Below are positions 56,982 to 64,000 of a stretch of 64,000 nt of DNA, one piece after another. The stretch is from Blastococcus sp. TML/M2B. GTDB taxonomy: Bacteria; Actinomycetota; Actinomycetes; Mycobacteriales; Geodermatophilaceae. Position 1 is the stretch's first letter, and every line of letters starts with the position of its first letter. The notes beneath the pieces are model-generated. The model made no database searches. It was not told where the DNA came from and saw nothing but the letters and a program-made list of their open reading frames with translations. The position numbers were made by a program, and so were the translations under genes. The stretch is taken from positions 1,488,001 to 1,552,000 of the forward strand of contig NZ_JAENZZ010000001.1 in the NCBI RefSeq assembly GCF_016612865.1, in the 5' to 3' direction.

Positions 56982-58222
56982 ATGCGCTTCCTCTTCCGGC
57001 CCCCGGCCACCGAGGCGGCCGAGCTGCTCGGCCTGCCCTGGGACCGACCGCTCGAGGAGTGGGACGACAGCCTGCTGCTCGAGGTGCCGCAGCGCGGCAT
57101 CTCCCGGCACGTCGTGCGGTTCGTCGCCGCCGGCGGGCACGTCTACGCGCTCAAGGAGATCGCCGAGCGGCTGGCCCGGCACGAGTACGGGCTCCTGGCC
57201 CGCTTCGAGGAGGAGGGGCTGCCGGCGGTCAGCGTGCTGGGCATCTGCGTCGACCGCCCCCTCGACCAGCAGGCGATCCTGGTGACCCGCTACCTCGAGT
57301 ACTCGATGTCCTACCGGTGGCTGTTCTCCCGCCCGCCGGGGGACCACTCCGCCGAGCAGCTGCTCGACACGATGGTCGTGCTGCTCGTGCGGCTGCACCT
57401 GGCCGGCGTCTTCTGGGGCGACTGCTCCCTGTCGAACACGCTGTTCCGGCTGGACGCGGGCACGCTGGCCGCCTACCTGGTCGACGCCGAGACCGTCGAG
57501 CGCTACCCGTCGCTCACCCCGGGGCAGCGCCGCGGCACGACGTCGACCTGGCCCGCGAGCGGGTCGGCGCCGAGCTGCTCGACCTCCGCTACGGCGGGCT
57601 GCTGCCCGAGGGCATCGACCCCGTCGAGGTCGCCGACAGCCTGCCGCCGCGCTACGAGTCGCTGTGGGAGGAGGTCACCCGGGAGGAGACCTTCTCGCCC
57701 AACGAGCAGCAGTACCGCGTCGCCGAACGGCTCCGGCGGCTCAACGAGCTCGGCTTCGACGTCGGGGAGGTGGAGATCGTCACCTCGCCGGAGGGCGCCC
57801 GGCTGCGCGTGGAGACCCGGGTCTCCGAGCCCGGGCACAACCGGCGGGAGCTGTTCCGGCTCACCGGCCTGGAGGTGCAGGAGCGGCAGGCGCAGCGGCT
57901 GCTCAACGACGTCCGCGCCTACCGGGCGCACCTGGAGCAGCGCACCGGCGAGCCGGTGCCCGAGCCGACGGCGGCGCACCGCTGGCTGGCCGACGTCTAC
58001 CAGACGGTGATGGCCGCCATTCCGCCCGAGCTGGCCGGCCGGCTCGCCCCGGCGGAGATCTTCCACGAGGTGCTCACGCACCGCTGGCTGCTCTCCGAGC
58101 GGGCCGGCCGGGACGTCGGGACGGCGGAGGCGGCGCGCTCGTACGCGCAGAACGTCCTCCCGCGCACACCCCCCGAGGTCACCACACCGTCGGTCATCGC
58201 CGAGCGCGCGACCGGCCGCTGA
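56982..58222 (+). CDS. DUF4032 / LPS-kinase-like protein, frameshifted
   Basis: A protein-kinase-fold protein with a DUF4032 C-terminal domain, an actinobacterial family. RHVVRFVAAGGHVYALKEIAERLARHEYGLL carries the kinase Lys, GVFWGDCSLSNTLFRLD the catalytic loop and YLVDAETVE the metal-binding Asp. After LTPGQRR the frame is broken at about 57531-57535; adding one base restores HDVDLARERVGAELLDLRYGG and the DUF4032 part through EVTREETFSPNEQQYRVAERL to 58222. The corrected product has 413 residues. Substrate is unknown; small-molecule or envelope-glycan phosphorylation is conceivable. ATG at 56982. Confidence 0.8.
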
Positions 58223-58366
58223 GCGGCGCGTACGGCCGCCGCGCCGGGCGGGAACGGCATCGGTCACGGCGCGGTATCGGTTCGAATTGACAGCCCCTGT
58301 GGCCTGCACCACGCTCCGAGCACCCCTCTTGATCAGCTCGCGAGGCGCCAACGGAGGCGATGACCG

Positions 58367-59725
58367 ATGCCGAACGCTCCTGGCCGTTCCGGATCCCGGG
58401 GGCGCGCTCCCGCGCCTGCGAGGGCGGTGCCCCGATCAGGGCGACGAGGGATGGCCGGCGCCGCTGCGCTGCTGGTGGCGGCGGGCACCCTCGCCGCCTG
58501 CGGCGGCGACAGCGGCGGACCGCCGACCCTGACCTGGTACACCAACCCCGACGCCGGCGGGCAGGCCGAGATCGCGTCCCGGTGCACCGACGCCGCCGAG
58601 GGGCGCTACCGGATCAGCACCGCGGTCCTGCCGCGGGACGCGGCCGGGCAGCGCGAGCAGCTGGTCCGCCGCCTCGCCGCCTCGGACTCCTCGATCGACA
58701 TCATGAGCCTGGACCCGCCGTTCATCCCGGAGTTCGCCGAGGCCGACTTCCTCGCCCCGGTGCCCGACGACGTCGCCGAGCGGGTGACCGAGGGCGTCGT
58801 GCAGAGCGCCGTCGAGGGCTCGACCTGGCGGGACGAGCTGGTCGCCGTCCCGTTCTGGGCCAACACGCAGGTGCTCTGGTACCGCGCCTCGGTCGCCGAG
58901 GCCGCGGGGCTGGACATGAGCCAGCCGGTGACGTGGGACGACGTCATCCAGGCCGCCCAGGACCAGGACGTGCTGATCGGCGCGCAGGGGGCCCGGGCCG
59001 AGTCACTCACCGTGTGGTTCAACGCGCTCATCGAGTCCGCCGGCGGCTCGATCATCGACGAGAACGCCGACGCCCCCGAGGACATCACCCTGGGCCTGGA
59101 CACCGAGCCCGGGCGCCGCGCGGCGGAGGTCATGCGGGCGGTGGCCGACTCCGGCCAGGTCTCCTCGGCCTTCTCCACCGAGAACGAGGACGCCTCGGCC
59201 ACCGGGTTCGAGGGCGAGCGCGGCGGCTTCCAGGTCAACTACCCCTTCGTCTACGCCCGCGGTCAGGGTGCGGTGGAGGCGGGCAGCCTGGAGCAGTCGG
59301 TGGTCGACGACTACGCCGCCGCGGTCTACCCCCGCGTCGACGAGGACACCCCGGCCGCCCCGCCGTACGGCGGCATCAACCTCGGCATCGGCGCCTTCAG
59401 CGCGCACACCGACCTCGCCTTCGAGGCGGCCGAGTGCATCGTGAGCGAGGAGAACCAGGCGTACTACTTCGTGCACGACGGCAACCCGGCGTCGAAGGCC
59501 GCGGTCTTCGACGACCCGGACGTGCAGGAGGCGTTCCCGCAGGCCGACGTCATCCGGGAATCGCTCGAACTGGCCGCCCCGCGGCCGCAGACCCCGTACT
59601 ACAGCGAGGTCTCCGGCGGCATCCAGCGCGAGTACCACCCGCCGGCGTCGGTGGACCCGGAGTCCACCCCCGCGACGGCCACGGAGTTCATCACCGCCGT
59701 CCTGGCAGGAGAGCAGTTGCTATGA
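58367..59725 (+). CDS. LpqY-like substrate-binding lipoprotein of a sugar ABC importer
   Basis: A 452-residue extracytoplasmic binding protein (solute-binding family 1). The N-terminus is basic, then GMAGAAALLVAAGTLAACGG ends in a lipobox LAAC near residue 45. LTWYTNPDAGGQAEIASRC and VAVPFWANTQVLWYR are like mycobacterial LpqY, the trehalose receptor. Order LpqY-SugA-SugB-SugC with overlapping genes is the same as in M. tuberculosis, so trehalose (or a related disaccharide) is the best guess. GGAGG lies 10 bases upstream of the ATG at 58367; an out-of-frame ATG at 58360 is ignored. Last bases overlap SugA as ATGA. Confidence 0.88.
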   Translation: MPNAPGRSGSRGRAPAPARAVPRSGRRGMAGAAALLVAAGTLAACGGDSGGPPTLTWYTNPDAGGQAEIASRCTDAAEGRYRISTAVLPRDAAGQREQLVRRLAASDSSIDIMSLDPPFIPEFAEADFLAPVPDDVAERVTEGVVQSAVEGSTWRDELVAVPFWANTQVLWYRASVAEAAGLDMSQPVTWDDVIQAAQDQDVLIGAQGARAESLTVWFNALIESAGGSIIDENADAPEDITLGLDTEPGRRAAEVMRAVADSGQVSSAFSTENEDASATGFEGERGGFQVNYPFVYARGQGAVEAGSLEQSVVDDYAAAVYPRVDEDTPAAPPYGGINLGIGAFSAHTDLAFEAAECIVSEENQAYYFVHDGNPASKAAVFDDPDVQEAFPQADVIRESLELAAPRPQTPYYSEVSGGIQREYHPPASVDPESTPATATEFITAVLAGEQLL

Positions 59726-60684
59726 CGCAGACGACGATGCCCCCGACGGAGAAGACGCAGCCGGTCTCCGCCCCGCACGGCACGATCAGCGACCGGTCGA
59801 AGGCCGAGCGCAAGCTCGGCTGGCTGCTGGCCGGCCCGGCGTTCTTCGTGATGCTGGCCGTCACGGCCTACCCGATCCTGCAGGCCGCCTACGAGTCGCT
59901 GTTCTCCTACCGGCTCACCGACCCGGACAACCGGTCGTTCACCGGCCTGGACAACTACTGGGTGATCCTGACCGACAGCCTGTGGTGGAAGGCCCTGGGC
60001 GTGACGATGCTCATCACCGTCGTCACGGTGCTGGTCGAGCTGGTCCTCGGCTTCGCGCTGGCGATGGTGATGGCCAAGGCGCTGTCCTCGATCCGGCCGA
60101 TCATCCGGGCGGCCATCCTCATCCCGTACGCGGTGATCACCGTCGTCTCGGCGTTCGCCTGGCAGTTCGCCTTCGACATCAACACCGGGTTCGTGAACAG
60201 CTGGTTCGCCTGGCTGCCCGGCGTCTCCGCCGACACCGACTGGTTCGGCGGGACGGGCACCTCGCTGCTGGTGATCTGCCTGGCCGAGATCTGGAAGACC
60301 ACGCCGTTCATCTCGCTGCTGCTGCTCGCGGGCCTGGCCCAGGTGCCCGAGGTGCTGCAGGAGGCGGCGAAGGTCGACGGCGCGACCTGGTGGCAGCGGC
60401 TGTGGCGGGTGACGCTGCCGAACATGAAGGCGGCGATCATGGTCGCGCTGCTGTTCCGCACCCTGGACGCCTTCCGCGTCTTCGACACGATCTTCGTGAT
60501 GACCAACGGTGCCAACAGCACCGAGTCGGTGTCCTTCCTGGCCTACCGGCAGACCATCTCGCGGCTGGAGATCGGGCTGGGCTCGGCCGTCTCCGTGCTG
60601 CTCTTCCTGTCCGTGGTGCTGCTCGCCACGATGTTCATCAAGGCCTTCAAGGTCGACCTGGCCTCCGCGAGAGGGGAAGGCTGA
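59722..60684 (+). CDS. Sugar ABC transporter permease (SugA-like)
   Basis: A 320-residue MalF-type inner-membrane permease with six membrane helices. The EAA loop that contacts the ATPase is LQEAAKVDGATWWQRLWRVTLPNM. An N-terminal cytoplasmic tail of about 30 residues precedes LGWLLAGPAFFVMLAVTAYPILQ. ATG at 59722 overlaps the binding-protein gene by four bases and its end overlaps SugB by one (TGATG). It is most like SugA of the trehalose importer; related maltose permeases cannot be excluded. Confidence 0.92.
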   Translation: MTQTTMPPTEKTQPVSAPHGTISDRSKAERKLGWLLAGPAFFVMLAVTAYPILQAAYESLFSYRLTDPDNRSFTGLDNYWVILTDSLWWKALGVTMLITVVTVLVELVLGFALAMVMAKALSSIRPIIRAAILIPYAVITVVSAFAWQFAFDINTGFVNSWFAWLPGVSADTDWFGGTGTSLLVICLAEIWKTTPFISLLLLAGLAQVPEVLQEAAKVDGATWWQRLWRVTLPNMKAAIMVALLFRTLDAFRVFDTIFVMTNGANSTESVSFLAYRQTISRLEIGLGSAVSVLLFLSVVLLATMFIKAFKVDLASARGEG

Positions 60685-61519
60685 TGTCCCGCAAGGAGAA
60701 GACCTGGTGGTGGATCGGCGGGGCGGCGATCCTCGTCTACTGCCTGTTCCCGATCGCCTGGATCGTGTCGGTCTCGTTCAAGAAGCCGTCCGACCTGGCC
60801 AACAAGTCGTTCCTGCCCGACGGCGGGACCTGGGAGAACTACAAGGGCATCTTCACCGGCAGCGGCGGTGACCTGTTCCTGCCGGCGCTGCGCAACAGCT
60901 TCGGCATCTGCCTGATCGCCACCGCGATCTCCTGCCTGCTGGCGATGTTCGCCGCCTACGGCATCGCCCGGCTGGACTTCCCGGGCAAGAAGCTGATCCT
61001 CTCGACCGCGCTGGTCGTGGCGATCTTCCCGGGGTGATCTCGATCGTGACGCCGCTGTTCAACGTGTGGCGGCAGATCGGGCTCTACGACACCTGGCCCG
61101 GCCTGATCATCCCGTACCTGTCGCTGACCCTCCCGATCTCGATCTGGACGATGTCGGCGTTCTTCCGTGAGATCCCGTGGGAGATGGAGCAGGCGGCGCA
61201 GGTCGACGGCGCGACCACCTGGCAGGCGTTCCGCAAGGTGATCGTCCCGCTGGCGGCGCCCGGGGTGTTCACCACCGCGATCATCGCCTTCTTCATCGCC
61301 TGGAACGACTTCGTCTACGGCATCTCGCTGACCTCGACCAGCGCGGCCCGTCCGGTGCCCGCCGCACTGGGCCTGTTCTCCGGTGCCTCGCAGTTCGAGG
61401 ACCCGACCGGTGCGATCGCCGCGGCCGCCGTGGTCGTGACGATCCCCGTCGTCCTCCTGGTCCTGCTCTTCCAGCGGCGCATCGTCGCCGGCCTCACCAA
61501 CGGCGCGGTGAAGGGATGA
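60684..61519 (+). CDS. Sugar ABC transporter permease (SugB-like), frameshifted
   Basis: The MalG-type second permease. The frame from the ATG at 60684 runs through [26 protein letters not shown] and the first membrane helices to VVAIFPG, then meets a TGA at 61035-61037. One base is missing near the G run 61031-61034; adding it continues into [22 protein letters not shown] and the EAA loop [27 protein letters not shown], ending [15 protein letters not shown], as in mycobacterial SugB. The corrected product has about 278 residues. GAGGGGAAGG precedes the start. Confidence 0.87.
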
Positions 61520-61577
61520 CCCCCGCACCGGCGCCCCGGCTCACCCCCACCCCACCCACCCAGCGAGGGGACTCCTG

Positions 61578-62828
61578 ATGGCCTCGATCGAGATGAAGAA
61601 CATCGTCAAGCAGTACGGCGACGGGTTCCCCGCGGTGAACGACGTCAGCCTGGACATCGCCGACGGCGAGTTCATGATCCTGGTCGGGCCGTCGGGCTGC
61701 GGGAAGTCGACGCTGCTGCGGATGATCGTCGGCCTGGAGGACATCACCAGCGGCGACATGCTCATCGGCGGCAAGCGGGTCAACGACCTCGCGCCGCGGG
61801 ACCGGAACCTGTCGATGGTCTTCCAGAACTACGCCCTCTACCCGCACATGACGGTGTTCGAGAACATCGCCTTCCCGCTGCGGCTGGCCAAGATGCCCGA
61901 CGACGAGGTGCGCCGCCGCGTCACCGAGGCCTCCGACGTCCTGGAGCTCAAGGACCACCTCGAGCGCAAGCCGGCCAACCTCTCCGGTGGCCAGCGGCAG
62001 CGCGTGGCCATGGGCCGGGCCATCGTCCGGCAGGCCGAGGCGTTCCTCTTCGACGAGCCGCTGTCCAACCTCGACGCCAAGCTGCGCGGTCAGATGCGCA
62101 CCGAGATCTCGCGGCTGCAGCGCCGGCTGGGCATCACCACGGTCTACGTCACCCACGACCAGACCGAGGCCATGACCCTCGGCGACCGGGTCTGCGTCCT
62201 GCGCAAGGGCAAGATCCAGCAGGTCGCCTCCCCGCGGGAGCTCTACGAGCAGCCGGTCAACCTGTTCGTCGCCGGGTTCATCGGCTCGCCGCCGATGAAC
62301 TTCCTGCCGGCGACGCCGAAGGGCGACCGGCTGGAGACGCCGTTCGGCGAGATCGTGCTGGACGAGAAGCGGGCCGCCGCCGTCGCCGGCCACGAGCTGC
62401 TGCTGGTCGGCATCCGGCCGGAGTACTTCGAGGACGCCTCCCTGGTGGAGGAGGCCAAGCGGCCGCACGGCTCGGTCTTCACGGCCCGGGTCGACGTCAC
62501 CGAGTGGCTGGGCGACTCGCAGTTCGCCTACATCCCCTACGACGCGCCCGAGTCGATCCGGAAGCAGCTGCGCGACCTGTCCCGCGAGCTGGACTCCGAG
62601 GAGCTGCGCACCCAGGCGATCGTCTCGATCGACTCCACCAGCCGGATCCGCGAGGGCCGCGAGGCGGAGTTCTGGCTGGACACCCGCAAGGTGCACGTCT
62701 TCGACCCGGAGACGGGGGAGAACCTCACCCGCGACGCCGAGGCCGGTGCCGAGCTCACCCGCATGGCCACCCAGGACCGGGAGGAGCAGCAGGAGCACGC
62801 GCGCGGGGAGTCCATCGGGGCGGCCTGA
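61578..62828 (+). CDS. Sugar ABC transporter ATP-binding protein (SugC/MsmX-like)
   Basis: A 416-residue ATPase of the UgpC/MsmX/SugC type that powers the two permeases. Walker [12 protein letters not shown] near residues 38-48, Q loop [10 protein letters not shown], signature [15 protein letters not shown], Walker [16 protein letters not shown] loop [16 protein letters not shown]-terminal TOBE regulatory region follows (from about residue 240). ATG at 61578 has a GAGGGGA upstream; 58 bases separate it from SugB. The tail is acidic and Gln/Glu-rich. Confidence 0.93.
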   Translation: MASIEMKNIVKQYGDGFPAVNDVSLDIADGEFMILVGPSGCGKSTLLRMIVGLEDITSGDMLIGGKRVNDLAPRDRNLSMVFQNYALYPHMTVFENIAFPLRLAKMPDDEVRRRVTEASDVLELKDHLERKPANLSGGQRQRVAMGRAIVRQAEAFLFDEPLSNLDAKLRGQMRTEISRLQRRLGITTVYVTHDQTEAMTLGDRVCVLRKGKIQQVASPRELYEQPVNLFVAGFIGSPPMNFLPATPKGDRLETPFGEIVLDEKRAAAVAGHELLLVGIRPEYFEDASLVEEAKRPHGSVFTARVDVTEWLGDSQFAYIPYDAPESIRKQLRDLSRELDSEELRTQAIVSIDSTSRIREGREAEFWLDTRKVHVFDPETGENLTRDAEAGAELTRMATQDREEQQEHARGESIGAA

Positions 62829-62878
62829 GCGAGGGGCCGGCGGGGGCGGCGCAGCCGGGTGCCCGCGGACGGCGCGGC

Positions 62879-62884
62879 TATCGT
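62879..62884 (+). promoter_or_regulatory. Candidate -10 element of lspA (TATCGT)
   Basis: TATCGT lies seven bases before the lspA GTG and fits TANNNT; no Shine-Dalgarno is present, so the lspA message is probably leaderless. Confidence 0.45.
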
Positions 62885-62891
62885 CGTCGGC

Positions 62892-63479
62892 GTGACCGAG
62901 CAGCCCGACCCCGTCGGCGCCCCGGCGGCCCGCCCCCGCACGCGGCTGCTGCTGCTCCTGGCCGCGGCGGTGCTGCTGGTGGACCTCGCGACCAAGCTGG
63001 TCGTCGTCGCCACGGTGGAGCCCGGCGAGGACATCACCGTCCTCGACGGGGTGCTGTACCTGACCCACCTGCGCAACACCGGTGCGGCGTTCTCCTTCGC
63101 CGAGGGCTTCACCGTCGTGTTCACGCTGGTGGCGCTGGCGGTCGTCGCGGTCATCGTGCGCACCGCCCGGCGGCTGTTCTCCACCGGCTGGGCGGTGACC
63201 CTCGGGCTGGTGCTCGGCGGCGCGGTCGGCAACCTGGTCGACCGCGTCTTCCGCGACCCGGGCTTCCTGCGCGGGGGAGTCGTGGACTTCATCGCCGTCC
63301 TCGACCCCGACGGGCGGGCCTGGCCGGTCTTCAACGTCGCGGACTCCGCGATCGTCTGCGGCGGGGTGCTGGGCGCGGTCCTGGCGTTCCGCGGGATCGA
63401 CTTCGACGGCACCCGCGCCCACGCGGGGACGGCGGGCTCCACCGACCGGGACAGCCCGACCGTCACAATGGGGGAGTGA
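62892..63479 (+). CDS. lspA: Lipoprotein signal peptidase LspA
   Basis: The membrane aspartyl protease that cleaves prolipoproteins before the lipidated Cys. The 195-residue protein has four membrane helices. The catalytic Asps are in [12 protein letters not shown] near residue 117 and [12 protein letters not shown] near 149; [10 protein letters not shown] is also conserved. I choose the GTG at 62892 because it is seven bases behind TATCGT. The stop overlaps the pseudouridine synthase as GTGA, the usual lspA-rluD order. Its substrates include the two lipoproteins in this window. Confidence 0.93.
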   Translation: MTEQPDPVGAPAARPRTRLLLLLAAAVLLVDLATKLVVVATVEPGEDITVLDGVLYLTHLRNTGAAFSFAEGFTVVFTLVALAVVAVIVRTARRLFSTGWAVTLGLVLGGAVGNLVDRVFRDPGFLRGGVVDFIAVLDPDGRAWPVFNVADSAIVCGGVLGAVLAFRGIDFDGTRAHAGTAGSTDRDSPTVTMGE

Positions 63480-64000
63480 CCAGCGCTCCCGGCTCTCCCG
63501 CGTCCGGGATCCACCGTGCCCTGCCCGTCCCCGACGGCCTCGAGGGGCAGCGGGTCGACCAGGCGCTGGCCCGCCTGTTCGGCCTGACCCGCAGCGTCGC
63601 GGCCGAGGTCGCCGACGCGGGGAACGTGCTGGTCGACGGCCGGGTCCGGGGCAAGGGCGACCGGGTCAGCGGGGGCAGCTGGCTCGAGGTCGAGCTGCCG
63701 CCACCCCCGGGCGAGCCGGTGGCGCCGCGGCCGGTGGAGGGCATGGCGATCCTGCACGACGACGACGACCTGGTCGTCGTCGACAAGCCCGTCGGGGTCG
63801 CCGCGCACCCGAGCCCCGGGTGGGACGGCCCGACCGTCATCGGCGGCCTCGCCGCCGCCGGCTACCGCGTCTCCACCTCCGGCGCCGCCGAGCGGCAGGG
63901 CGTCGTGCACCGCCTCGACGCCGCGACCACGGGCGTGATGGTCGTCGCCAAGAGCGAGCGCGCCTACACCGCCCTCAAGGCGGCGTTCAAGGAGCGCAGG
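63476..64000 (+). CDS. RluD-type pseudouridine synthase, 3' end cut off by window edge
   Basis: The first 175 residues of a large-subunit rRNA-type pseudouridine synthase. An S4 RNA-binding domain ([35 protein letters not shown]) is followed by the catalytic domain with [17 protein letters not shown] and [15 protein letters not shown], where the Asp is the catalytic residue. The frame is open to the last base of the window. GTG at 63476 overlaps lspA. The exact uridines cannot be read from sequence. Confidence 0.92.
   Translation, partial: MTSAPGSPASGIHRALPVPDGLEGQRVDQALARLFGLTRSVAAEVADAGNVLVDGRVRGKGDRVSGGSWLEVELPPPPGEPVAPRPVEGMAILHDDDDLVVVDKPVGVAAHPSPGWDGPTVIGGLAAAGYRVSTSGAAERQGVVHRLDAATTGVMVVAKSERAYTALKAAFKERR

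Noticed and set aside
58281-58292. TTCGAATTGACA before the sugar importer as a LexA box or strong promoter
   Set aside because: The TTCGAA core lacks the second half-site, and no acceptable -10 lies 16-19 bases behind TTGACA.

Overview
The window is a stretch of chromosome from a very GC-rich actinobacterium. Nearly every codon ends in G or C, GTG starts and TGA stops dominate, and consecutive genes repeatedly overlap by four bases (GTGA or ATGA). Several features point to the Actinomycetota: an actinobacterial dcw cluster running through ftsZ, pgeF, yggS, sepF, yggT and divIVA; a meso-diaminopimelate-type MurE motif (DNPR); LexA boxes of the TCGAAC-N4-GTTCGA form; and an LpqY-SugABC-like sugar importer. 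Carotenoid genes beside these suggest a pigmented soil lineage such as Geodermatophilaceae; that family assignment is inference. I see no tRNA, rRNA, CRISPR array, insertion sequence or prophage.

Layout. 1-5 kb: the 5' part of a polyprenyl diphosphate synthase (minus), metF, an unrecognised protein, a CDP-alcohol phosphotransferase, an adenosine-kinase-like PfkB protein and a DHFR-like reductase. 5-10.4 kb: a minus-strand operon (YbaK-type deacylase, acetyltransferase, phytoene-desaturase-like enzyme, CruF-like hydratase, CruG-like glycosyltransferase, flavin reductase), probably for glycosylated carotenoids. 10.7-15.5 kb: an SOS-controlled mutagenesis cassette (DUF6504, HEPN protein, DnaE2). 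15.5-22.3 kb: single genes for hydrolases, an acetyltransferase, a glyoxalase-fold protein, a methyltransferase, an AraC regulator and others. 22.3-24.7 kb: a three-gene minus-strand operon with an 88-residue protein carrying ten GGAD repeats, a JmjC/ROX-type cupin oxygenase and a sucrase/ferredoxin-like protein; I consider this the best candidate for an undescribed system. 25 kb: dinB, again behind a perfect LexA box. 26.4-31.4 kb: DUF3040 and a divergent MoxR-DUF58-transglutaminase operon.

31.5-51.4 kb: the division and cell wall cluster mraZ, rsmH, ftsL, ftsI, murE, murF, mraY, murD, ftsW, murG, murC, ftsQ, ftsZ, pgeF, yggS, sepF, yggT, divIVA. It makes the UDP-MurNAc-pentapeptide and lipid II precursors, flips and polymerises them at the septum, and positions the Z ring and polar growth. 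A 10-bp-phased GTGG(G) array precedes mraZ, and CCCAC arrays (the same core inverted) flank the mraZ-rsmH gap; both look like MraZ operators. 51.5-58.2 kb: a membrane protein with a terminal Cys cluster, ileS (minus) with a leader that can form two exclusive hairpins, a cation/proton antiporter and a DUF4032 kinase-like gene. 58.4-62.8 kb: an LpqY-SugA-SugB-SugC-like sugar importer. 62.9 kb to the end: lspA and the 5' part of an RluD-type pseudouridine synthase.

Caution: eight genes are broken by a single-base indel (ybaK, HEPN gene, dnaE2, DUF58, ftsI, sepF, DUF4032, sugB). Because ftsI is essential and downstream reading frames are fully conserved, these are most likely sequence errors, so I annotate the intact gene spans.
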